64,000 bases of DNA from Winogradskyella echinorum. Its GTDB lineage: Bacteria > Bacteroidota > Bacteroidia > Flavobacteriales > Flavobacteriaceae. The stretch is from contig NZ_JACOQD010000001.1 of the NCBI RefSeq assembly GCF_014297365.1, positions 930,001-994,000 on the forward strand. The letters are read 5' to 3'. Shown here one piece after another: positions 51,223-59,100 of the stretch (within the stretch, counting starts at the first letter, position 1; each line of letters opens with the position of its first letter). The notes under the pieces were generated by a model that saw only the letters and a program-made list of their open reading frames with translations, did not search any database and was not told where the DNA came from. Made by a program: the position numbers and the translations under genes.

Positions 51223-51708
51223 TTAGTTTTTTTGAAAAACTAAAGTGTCGGTTCCTCCATTTCCTCCACTGATGTCAATTAGACTTAAAGTCGTTTCACT
51301 ATGGGAAGTTATATCCCAATCGTCATTTAAATCTTCAAAATTATTGGTGTCTGGTACTGGGAATGAAATATTAAAATCAATATCGTCGTCGTTATTACTA
51401 TCATCATTACTATTACTGCTATTAGTTACAGACCAACTACCTGTGTAAGTTGTTGTTCCGTTAGTAGCTACTACAGTTCCGTCCGTATTAAATGAAAAAT
51501 TATAACCATTAAAATCGTTGGTTTCATCTTGACCTGAATCTATATAACTCGTAATTCTCCAAGTTCCAGTTTCAACATTGTTTTCAATTAGATTAATTTC
51601 TTCCGAATTATCATTTTGGTTACTTCCATCATCGTCTGATGAGCAGGTAAAAGACATTAGTGAAAAACTAACCATTAATAAAATGCTATAAAAAATTGAT
51701 TTTTTCAT
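51223..51708 (-). CDS. Lipoprotein with lipocalin-like domain
   Basis: 161 residues. The signal peptide ends in lipobox SFTCSS followed by an acidic spacer (DDDGSNQNDN), typical of surface lipoproteins of Bacteroidota. Residues about 45-105 (GTWRITSYIDSGQDETNDFN, FSFNTDGTVVA, YTGSWSV) resemble a lipocalin-like beta domain. The same domain recurs in the next lipoprotein gene upstream, so the two are a paralogous pair. Low-complexity Asp/Asn/Ser runs interrupt it. Function unknown. Confidence 0.7.
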   Translation of the reverse strand: MKKSIFYSILLMVSFSLMSFTCSSDDDGSNQNDNSEEINLIENNVETGTWRITSYIDSGQDETNDFNGYNFSFNTDGTVVATNGTTTYTGSWSVTNSSNSNDDSNNDDDIDFNISFPVPDTNNFEDLNDDWDITSHSETTLSLIDISGGNGGTDTLVFQKN

Positions 51709-51735
51709 TATTACGTATTTTAGGTTTATAAATAT

Positions 51736-52806
51736 TTAATTACAATTATTTTCATATCGAATACGATCATCGTCACCTACTCTTAAATCTATTTTGGTTT
51801 CGGCAGAGCAATTTTCAACTTCATGTAAAATCCAATTGGCATTACATAAAGGTAGGCTTGGCACATTTATTACTACTTCTAAATTATTTCCGGAGCCACT
51901 AGCAACCCATGTTCCGCTAACAGTTGTAGTGTTCCAATTAACTGACATAGTGCCGTTATTAAAGAAGTTAAAAACATACCCATCATAAGTATCATCGTAA
52001 TCGATATCATTACGTTTTAGTTTATCTACCTCCCAATTAGTGCAGCTTACAAGTAAATCTTCTACTTGAGTAATTGTACAATTATCGCAATCATCATCAT
52101 TATAATCGTAATCATCATCTTCATCACAAGCATCTTCAGCATTTTCTATTGCTGTCTCTAACTCAATAAGATTATTTATTATAATTTCAGAATTGTCTGA
52201 TAGAATAACAGTTATAGGAAACTCTATTGTTACAATATCATTTTCGTCTATATCGTTTAAAAATTCATAGAGTTCATTGTCACCATTTATAGTAATAGTA
52301 TCAATTAATTCATTGTTTGTATTAAATATAGAGGCTATTATTGGATACTGAAAATCTATGCATTCAATATCATCGTCATATACATTTTCGCCATTACAAT
52401 TATTTATATAATTATTTAGCTCACTTGTACTAGCAATGTTTACTTCTGAAAAATCGGATAGTATTATGGTTATTGGAAATACAATATCTAAGGTATCTGT
52501 ATTGTCTTCATCTTCATCTAGTATACACTCAACTGTCTCTAAATCGTTAAAAGAATTTATAGTTAAAAACTGTTGATTTACATTAACAGAATAAGGAAAA
52601 AGAATATCAAAACAATTAGCTCTATCCACTATATTATCTAGCGAACCATCATTAGATACTGTTCTTTGTATTAACAATGAAATACTAGAATCTGGCCCTA
52701 GAATTTCATCTTCTGGAGCTTGAACAAATTCTCTTTCCTCTTTTCTACATGACGTAAAAGTAAGACCAATGAAAAGAGACAGTAATAAATAAGTTCTAAG
52801 AGTCAT
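51736..52806 (-). CDS. Acidic lipoprotein with C-terminal lipocalin-like domain
   Basis: 356 residues from the Met at 52806 (signal peptide MTLRTYLLLSLFIGLTFTSC, lipobox Cys); the frame to 53019 would run into the sigma-factor gene and lacks a signal sequence. The middle has two similar repeats (residues about 60-130 and 145-215: FDILFPYSVNVNQQFLTINS, IDFQYPIIASIFN, each followed by a VFPITIILSDFSEV-like segment). An Asp-rich linker follows, then a lipocalin-like domain (NWEVDKLKRNDIDYDDTYDG) also found in the 51223 gene. Very acidic and Cys-containing. Divergent from the ECF sigma gene, so it may be in its regulon. Confidence 0.72.
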   Translation of the reverse strand: MTLRTYLLLSLFIGLTFTSCRKEEREFVQAPEDEILGPDSSISLLIQRTVSNDGSLDNIVDRANCFDILFPYSVNVNQQFLTINSFNDLETVECILDEDEDNTDTLDIVFPITIILSDFSEVNIASTSELNNYINNCNGENVYDDDIECIDFQYPIIASIFNTNNELIDTITINGDNELYEFLNDIDENDIVTIEFPITVILSDNSEIIINNLIELETAIENAEDACDEDDDYDYNDDDCDNCTITQVEDLLVSCTNWEVDKLKRNDIDYDDTYDGYVFNFFNNGTMSVNWNTTTVSGTWVASGSGNNLEVVINVPSLPLCNANWILHEVENCSAETKIDLRVGDDDRIRYENNCN

Positions 52807-52910
52807 AATAGCTTTAATTTGTTGCCATTTAATATATAACAACTTAGTTTTTAAAACTACTGATATTTTTAAAAAAAATATTTCAATATCTTTAACCAAA
52901 CAATTAACTC

Positions 52911-53435
52911 TTGCCAAAAAAATTAAGCGAAAATATTTGCGAAGCAGCAACATTTGAGCGCATCTATAACAAGCATGCTGACGATGTTCATGATTTTCTA
53001 TACTACAAATACGGTGCACAATTTAATCCTAGAGATAAAGTACAAGATGCCTTTATAAAGCTATGGGATAATTGTAAAAAAATAACTTTAACTAAAGCCA
53101 AATCATTTTTGTTTACTGTTGCTAATAATATGATGCTAAATGAGATTAAACACCAGAAAGTTGTATTACAACATCGGAAAATAAATCCTAAGAATCATAA
53201 TAATGAAACCCCAGAATTTATTTTAGAGCAAGAACAATACCTAGAAAAATACAATAAAATACTCTCTAATTTAAAAGAAGAACAACGCGTGGCGTTTTTA
53301 TTGAGTAAAGTTGAAGGAAAGAAACACAGTGAAATAGCAGAACTTTTAGGTGTCACTCAAAAGGTTGTAGAATATAGAATTTACAGTGCGTTTAATATTC
53401 TTAAAAAAGAACTCGAAGGCTTTAAAATAAAATAA
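52911..53435 (+). CDS. ECF-type RNA polymerase sigma factor
   Basis: 174 residues. The start is TTG at 52911, giving MPKKLSENICEAATFERIYN. Region 2 is FERIYNKHADDVHDFLYYKY with DKVQDAFIKLWDNC; region 4 is LLSKVEGKKHSEIAELLGVT and VVEYRIYSAFNIL. FecI-like sigma factors are held inactive by a FecR anti-sigma protein until an outer-membrane receptor signals. Here FecR and an STN-type receptor follow directly, so the trio is one signalling unit. Confidence 0.9.
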   Translation: MPKKLSENICEAATFERIYNKHADDVHDFLYYKYGAQFNPRDKVQDAFIKLWDNCKKITLTKAKSFLFTVANNMMLNEIKHQKVVLQHRKINPKNHNNETPEFILEQEQYLEKYNKILSNLKEEQRVAFLLSKVEGKKHSEIAELLGVTQKVVEYRIYSAFNILKKELEGFKIK

Positions 53436-53482
53436 TAAGGAGAATTAAGACCTTAGTTGTTATATAACTAGGTAAACTATAT

Positions 53483-54391
53483 ATGACTGAAAACGATTTA
53501 TTAAAAAAATGGTTAAATGATGAACTTACAGATGCAGAAAAAGATGCATTTAGTAAGCAACCAGACTATGCAATAAATCAAAATATTATTGACAAAGCCA
53601 AACATTTTAAAGCCTCTCAATTTTCTAAAGCAGAAGATTTTAAAACCTTTAAAGCCAATTACCAAAATAAAACACCTGTTAAACGTTTAACTTGGCTACA
53701 ACCATTTATTAGTATTGCCGCAGCTTTGATTATAGGCTTTGGTGTTTATTTTACCTTTTTCAATTCAGATATTGTTGAAGTAAAAACATTGATTGCACAG
53801 CAAACAACAACTAGTTTACCAGACCAATCTACAGTGATTTTAAATGCTGATTCTAAAATAACCTATGATTCTGATACATGGAATACTACAAGACGTTTAA
53901 ATCTTGAGGGAGAAGCGTACTTTAAAGTAGCAAAAGGAAAAACATTTGATGTGGTTACACCAAACGGAACTGTAACTGTTATAGGTACTGAATTTAATGT
54001 AAAAGCTCGAAAAGCTTATTTTGAAATTATGTGTTTTGAAGGGATTGTAAAGGTAACTTCAGATACAATTACTGAGCAATTAGTAGCTGGTGAAACTTTT
54101 CGTATCTTAAACAAAAAGTTTACTCAAAGTAAAACAATAGATTTAGAACCTCAATGGACCAATAACAGAAGTAGCTTTAAATCAGTTCCTCTAAAAAAAG
54201 TCTTTGATGAGTTAGAGCGTCAGTACAACATTAAAGTGTTATTTAAAAATACAGACCTGTCTAGGGTTTTTACAGGTGTGTTTGTAAATGACAATATAGA
54301 AAATGCTCTTATATCTATTACAAAACCAATGAATTTAACTTTTGAAATTAGTTCACCAAAGCAAGTTCTAATTCATGGCAATAAAAATTAG
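53483..54391 (+). CDS. FecR-family anti-sigma factor
   Basis: 302 residues. The cytoplasmic N-terminal about 75 residues carry the anti-sigma region (ENDLLKKWLNDELTDAEKDA). One membrane helix (PFISIAAALIIGFGVYFTFF) lies near residue 80. The periplasmic part has the FecR domain (LPDQSTVILNADSKITYDSD, NLEGEAYFKVAKGKTFDVVT, VIGTEFNVKARKAYFEIMCF) and a C-terminal DUF4974 domain (FKSVPLKKVFDELERQYNIK). It starts 47 bases after the sigma gene and overlaps the receptor gene by 17 bases. Confidence 0.92.
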   Translation: MTENDLLKKWLNDELTDAEKDAFSKQPDYAINQNIIDKAKHFKASQFSKAEDFKTFKANYQNKTPVKRLTWLQPFISIAAALIIGFGVYFTFFNSDIVEVKTLIAQQTTTSLPDQSTVILNADSKITYDSDTWNTTRRLNLEGEAYFKVAKGKTFDVVTPNGTVTVIGTEFNVKARKAYFEIMCFEGIVKVTSDTITEQLVAGETFRILNKKFTQSKTIDLEPQWTNNRSSFKSVPLKKVFDELERQYNIKVLFKNTDLSRVFTGVFVNDNIENALISITKPMNLTFEISSPKQVLIHGNKN

Positions 54392-56657
54392 GCATTATCT
54401 ATTTATAATCCTTATAAGCTTCATCTTTTCTCTTAAAGTAAATGCCCAAGAGACTGATAAAAAAACATCCTTGTCTCAAATTTTAAAGTCTTTAGAAGGA
54501 CAGTTTAATGTTCAATTTAATTATGCTGAGGAAGCGATTCTTAACACAGATATTATAGCACCATCAAAAGATTACACACTAAAAAAAGCATTAAGATACC
54601 TAGAAGCAAAAACGGGTTTAGAATTTATTTTAGCAAATGATAATGTAGTTTTGATAATCTCTAATTCAAACAATTTAAAGCTTCAAACACTCTCTGAGGT
54701 TACAGTTGCAGGCTATATTGTTAAAGGAATTAATAAGTTGAACAATGGTTCTTTTGAAATAGATATTTCAGATTTTGATATTTTACCAGGATTAATAGAT
54801 ACGGATGTATTACAGGCAGTACAAGCATTTCCAGGCATACAAAGTATTAACGAAACCGTTTCAAATATTAACATAAGAGGCGGCACACACGACCAAAATC
54901 TAATTTTGTGGGATAACATTAAAATGTATCAATCTGGTCACTTTTTTGGTCTTATCTCTATGTTTAATCCACAAATAACACAACGCGTTTCATTAACAAA
55001 AAATGGAACTACTACAGAATTTACAGATGGAGTTTCTGGTACCATTGCTATGGAAACAGAAAAATTCATTAATAAAGACTTTAAAGGAAATATAGGTATT
55101 AATTTTATAGATGCTAATGGATTTGTTGATGTACCAATTAGCAAAAAATCTTCACTACAGATTGCAACCCGAAAATCGATTAGTGATTTTACTGAAACAC
55201 CAACCTATAACAATTATTTTGAACGCATATCTCAAAATACCGAAGTAGAAAACAATGCAATGGACATTGTTAATTCTAATAAACAATTTGATTTTTACGA
55301 TGCTTCCTTACGTTGGATTTATATAATAAATGATAAAGAAGAATTAAGAATAAACTTTATTAATGCTGCTAACGAATTAGTCTTTAACGAAAGTATAAAT
55401 GAAGAATCTAGAGAGAGTAGTTTAAAGCAAAATAGTATTGCTGGTGCTATTTATTATTCTAAACTATGGAATAGTAAATGGCAAACCACTTTTGAAGGTT
55501 ATGAAACAGATTATAAACTAAAATCCATTAATGCTAATGTTTTGGATGCGCAGCGATTTCTTCAAGAAAATAAGGTATCTGAAACTAGCCTAAAACTAAA
55601 GATATATTATAACATTAATAACAGATTAAGTCTATTAAATGGTTATCATTTTGTTGAAACTCAAGTCACAAATTTAGATGATGTAGATAATCCTCTTTTT
55701 AGATTATTAGTATCTGAAGTGGTGAGAACACATGGTGTATTTTCCCAAATTTCTTATAAATCTAAAGACAGAAATACGAATTTAATTACTGGATTAAGAT
55801 ATAATTATATTGATAAATTTAAAAAGCATTTATTTGAACCTAGATTGAGTTTTTCTCATAAATTTCTTCAAAATTTTTCGTTTGAAATATTAGGCGAGTT
55901 TAAACACCAAAATACGTCTCAAATTATCAATTTTCAAAATGATTTTTTAGGTATTGAAAAACGTAGGTGGCAATTATCTAACAATAATGATATACCTGTA
56001 ATACAAAGTAAACAAGCTTCAGTTGGTGTTTCATTTAATAAAAGTGGATGGTTAGTAAGCGCAGAGAGTTATTATAAAAAAGTAAAAGGTATTACAACGC
56101 AAAGCCAAGGGTTTCAAAACCAATATGAGTTTGTAAAAACTGATGGTGAATACAACGTAAAAGGCTTAGACTTTATAATTAGAAAACAGTTGAATAATTT
56201 TAATACGTGGTTAAGTTATTCTTATATGGATAACAAATACACCTTTAAGTCTTTACCAGAACATTCTTTTCCTAGCAATTTTGATGTTACACACGCCATT
56301 ACACTTGGAACCAATTATACTGCAGAAAAACTTAAAATATCCACAGGTATAAACTGGAATTCTGGCAGACCTAAAACCAGCCCTATTAATGGTATTGAAA
56401 TTAATAATGATGAAATCAATTACAATGCTACTAATTCAGAAAAATTAGAGGATTACTTAAGGATTGATGTCTCTGCTTTGTATGATTTTAAATTATCTAA
56501 AACCACTAATGCTAACCTTGGTATTTCAATTTGGAATCTTTTAGATAAAAAAAACACCATCAATAATTTCTATAGACTTAATGATGGTGTTGTTAATGAG
56601 ATAAAGCAACAGTCTCTGGGGCTTACTCCTAATGTAATATTTAGAGTTAATTTTTAA
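54375..56657 (+). CDS. STN-domain TonB-dependent receptor
   Basis: 760 residues. After the signal peptide (SFIFSLKVNAQ), residues about 30-105 are an STN/secretin-type signalling domain (LSQILKSLEGQFNVQFNYAE, LKKALRYLEAKTGLEFILAN) that contacts FecR. The plug (about 110-230) has TDVLQAVQAFPGIQSINETV and NINIRGGTHDQNLILWDNIK. The barrel runs to the terminal FRVNF. The FecR-type DUF4974 and this STN domain pair across the periplasm. No SusD follows. The convergent gene 7 bases away is the first of the MG2/plug-like trio. Confidence 0.9.
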   Translation: MAIKIRHYLFIILISFIFSLKVNAQETDKKTSLSQILKSLEGQFNVQFNYAEEAILNTDIIAPSKDYTLKKALRYLEAKTGLEFILANDNVVLIISNSNNLKLQTLSEVTVAGYIVKGINKLNNGSFEIDISDFDILPGLIDTDVLQAVQAFPGIQSINETVSNINIRGGTHDQNLILWDNIKMYQSGHFFGLISMFNPQITQRVSLTKNGTTTEFTDGVSGTIAMETEKFINKDFKGNIGINFIDANGFVDVPISKKSSLQIATRKSISDFTETPTYNNYFERISQNTEVENNAMDIVNSNKQFDFYDASLRWIYIINDKEELRINFINAANELVFNESINEESRESSLKQNSIAGAIYYSKLWNSKWQTTFEGYETDYKLKSINANVLDAQRFLQENKVSETSLKLKIYYNINNRLSLLNGYHFVETQVTNLDDVDNPLFRLLVSEVVRTHGVFSQISYKSKDRNTNLITGLRYNYIDKFKKHLFEPRLSFSHKFLQNFSFEILGEFKHQNTSQIINFQNDFLGIEKRRWQLSNNNDIPVIQSKQASVGVSFNKSGWLVSAESYYKKVKGITTQSQGFQNQYEFVKTDGEYNVKGLDFIIRKQLNNFNTWLSYSYMDNKYTFKSLPEHSFPSNFDVTHAITLGTNYTAEKLKISTGINWNSGRPKTSPINGIEINNDEINYNATNSEKLEDYLRIDVSALYDFKLSKTTNANLGISIWNLLDKKNTINNFYRLNDGVVNEIKQQSLGLTPNVIFRVNF

Positions 56658-56664
56658 AGCTCAA

Positions 56665-59043
56665 TTAATTCAATGATATGGTCTTTTCTTCAAAAATAAA
56701 GGACCCATCATTTGCTATGCCTTCAATATATAAGGTTACTGGTACTTCAGGTTGTTTTATTTTAATACTAATATATCCATTAGCATCTGTTACAAGTTCT
56801 GGCTTCCACGCTATTGTTCCATAACCTTTATAAAAATCATCATTATAATATCTGTACTTTGGTACGTAGAACTTTTTTTCTGGAGTAAATGTCAAAGGGA
56901 ACTTAAACTCTAATTTCTTATTTCTATTATTTTCTCTTCTAGAGCCAGGATAAGTAAAAATTTTTATAGCTCCATAATTTCTCCCGTAAGTACCATTTTT
57001 TTCAATCTCAATATAATCAATATGGTCCATAGAATACAAGTAGAGTTCATTCATATTTGCACGAAAATTATCTACAAATATTGCTGGTGGTGGATTAAAA
57101 GAACTACGATTTGTAACAAAAAGTACTGAAGCGTCATGAACGTCTATTGCTATATAGCCTTTTGATTGTAGGAAGCGAGATAAAAACATATGTTGTGTTA
57201 TTTCATTTTCATCTATAATCGTTATTCTTCCAAAAGCATTTTCGCTTAGTTCCTTTAATCGTATTTTTTTCTTATCTAACTCCCCTTTAACTATAACTTC
57301 ATCTAATTCTTCTACTCTATTAATCTTTTCAAATTGCATTACATTTTTGTTCAAATCTGTAGCTATCGTATAGTTATCTTTTGGATTAAGACCATATCTT
57401 AGAGAAAACAAATGAGGTATTTCATTCGGTGTTGATTGTAGATATAATTTTGGTGGCTGAATGATCTCTTTTTTATCAAATGTTGATAAATACAGTCTTT
57501 CTGATTTCACGGGAAATAGACTGTCAATATAGAAATAATTATATTCTAGATTTTCAACTTTAAAAAAACGAGGCTGAGTTATATTTGAAGTATGCATCAT
57601 GTATATTGATTCTGATGCTTTATTTTCAGAATGAATATTAGCTTTTAACGTTATACCTTGCTCAAAAGGATAATTTAAAGATGGATTTGTATTAAAAATA
57701 TGTTGCCAATCGTAACTACTCCATCCTTGCGTGATTAAAAGATTGTCTAATTCCATTTGCTTTTCTTGGCTTATATCTGTAAAATAGTATTTGGCTTGTT
57801 CTATCGTACCGTTTACATAAGGTTGCAAGTAAGTATATGATAAGATATTATGATGCCTACCATAAGATTTCGTTTCTTGAGGTAAAACAGAAACACTAAG
57901 ATTATTAAATTGTTGAGCACTGATATCTTTAAAATTCAGTTTCATTGTAATAGAATCACCTGCCTTAGATGCCGATAAATTACTAGATGTTATTACGTCA
58001 ATACCATTATAATTAAAAAACAAACGTTCTATGATAGGCTGATTTTTTTCATTAAATAATGTAAGAATATTAACTCCAGGAGTTAACATTTCTAAATCAA
58101 ATACAGTTAGAATATCCAATTGATTATTAAATACGATATCTAAAACTTCAATTTTTTCACCATTATGTACTGTAAGGCTGTAAGGTTTGTTTTTAATATG
58201 CTTTAAGCTCTCTTTATTAGTTGTTAAAGAAACAATAGCTTTGTTTTTATGATTTACAAGAGACATGGTAACACCAATAGATTCTATCTTTTCATTTAAT
58301 GTAAAGCTGTAATCCTTGTTAAGATAGCTTAGATTTACTTTGTAGCTATTCCCTATCTCTGCCAATAAAGGGAACTTACCTATACCAAATTGGTTGACCT
58401 CAAATTGTGTAACAAGGTTATCCTTTTGATCTCTTACTTCACCTTTTACAGAAGCCACTCCATATCCTTTAGAGTCTTTTAAAACCACACCAACATTGTT
58501 AATTACACCATTAAGTAAATGACCACCTTCTGGCAAGAATTGTGCGTCAATAGTATTTTCTACAGTTGTAGTTTCTAAATATTCTTCGGCTTTTGGATCA
58601 ATTATCCTTACAGATTCTATAAAATAGTTTTGCTCGTTAAAATTCCGCATCCAGTTTGTGTAAGCCTTAAACGTGTAGTAACCAGAAGTAAAACTAGAAT
58701 CTAACTCAATAATATTAGAGGCGACACCATTTTCTACCTTGAGTAGTTTTTTTTGTAGAACATTATTCTTTTCATCTTCTATACTTACATAAAGATTGGT
58801 AGTGACCAATGAAGGTTTTTTATCTTTTTTATCGAGCACATAGGCTGTAAATCCAATACTTTCACCTTTTATATAAGTCGATTTATTAAGGTGAACATAG
58901 ACAACTTCTCTTGCGCCTGAAGTGTAATCTTCGTAACTGTCTAATATATCAATTGGGTCTTCTTGGGCAGTTAATAGATTAAAACTTAAGAAAGTAATAA
59001 AGAAAACTAATTTTGAAACTGAAAAAAGAGTAGAGTTTTTCAT
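56665..59043 (-). CDS. Large secreted MG2/plug-like protein (copy 1 of 3)
   Basis: 792 residues with signal peptide ending LTAQ. The first about 230 residues have macroglobulin MG2-like beta domains (YVHLNKSTYIKGESIGFTAY, ASNIIELDSSFTSGYYTFKA). The middle (about 450-600) is beta-rich. Residues about 600-720 resemble a TonB receptor plug without a barrel (LDEVIVKGELDKKKIRLKEL, YIEIEKNGTYGRNYGAIKIF). A conserved tail of about 60 residues (FYVPKYRYYNDDFYKGYGTI on) closes it. Its first about 450 residues are nearly identical to copy 2 while the plug-like part differs. Probably outer-membrane associated; function unknown. Confidence 0.75.
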   Translation of the reverse strand: MKNSTLFSVSKLVFFITFLSFNLLTAQEDPIDILDSYEDYTSGAREVVYVHLNKSTYIKGESIGFTAYVLDKKDKKPSLVTTNLYVSIEDEKNNVLQKKLLKVENGVASNIIELDSSFTSGYYTFKAYTNWMRNFNEQNYFIESVRIIDPKAEEYLETTTVENTIDAQFLPEGGHLLNGVINNVGVVLKDSKGYGVASVKGEVRDQKDNLVTQFEVNQFGIGKFPLLAEIGNSYKVNLSYLNKDYSFTLNEKIESIGVTMSLVNHKNKAIVSLTTNKESLKHIKNKPYSLTVHNGEKIEVLDIVFNNQLDILTVFDLEMLTPGVNILTLFNEKNQPIIERLFFNYNGIDVITSSNLSASKAGDSITMKLNFKDISAQQFNNLSVSVLPQETKSYGRHHNILSYTYLQPYVNGTIEQAKYYFTDISQEKQMELDNLLITQGWSSYDWQHIFNTNPSLNYPFEQGITLKANIHSENKASESIYMMHTSNITQPRFFKVENLEYNYFYIDSLFPVKSERLYLSTFDKKEIIQPPKLYLQSTPNEIPHLFSLRYGLNPKDNYTIATDLNKNVMQFEKINRVEELDEVIVKGELDKKKIRLKELSENAFGRITIIDENEITQHMFLSRFLQSKGYIAIDVHDASVLFVTNRSSFNPPPAIFVDNFRANMNELYLYSMDHIDYIEIEKNGTYGRNYGAIKIFTYPGSRRENNRNKKLEFKFPLTFTPEKKFYVPKYRYYNDDFYKGYGTIAWKPELVTDANGYISIKIKQPEVPVTLYIEGIANDGSFIFEEKTISLN

Positions 59044-59100
59044 AATTGATGGTTTTGAGATTAATAATTGATTGCATGTAAATAAACACCCTTTACAATT

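Noticed and set aside
52807-53019. Longer N-terminus of the acidic lipoprotein gene up to 53019
   Set aside because: It would overlap the sigma-factor gene on the other strand and would bury the obvious lipoprotein signal peptide at 52806.
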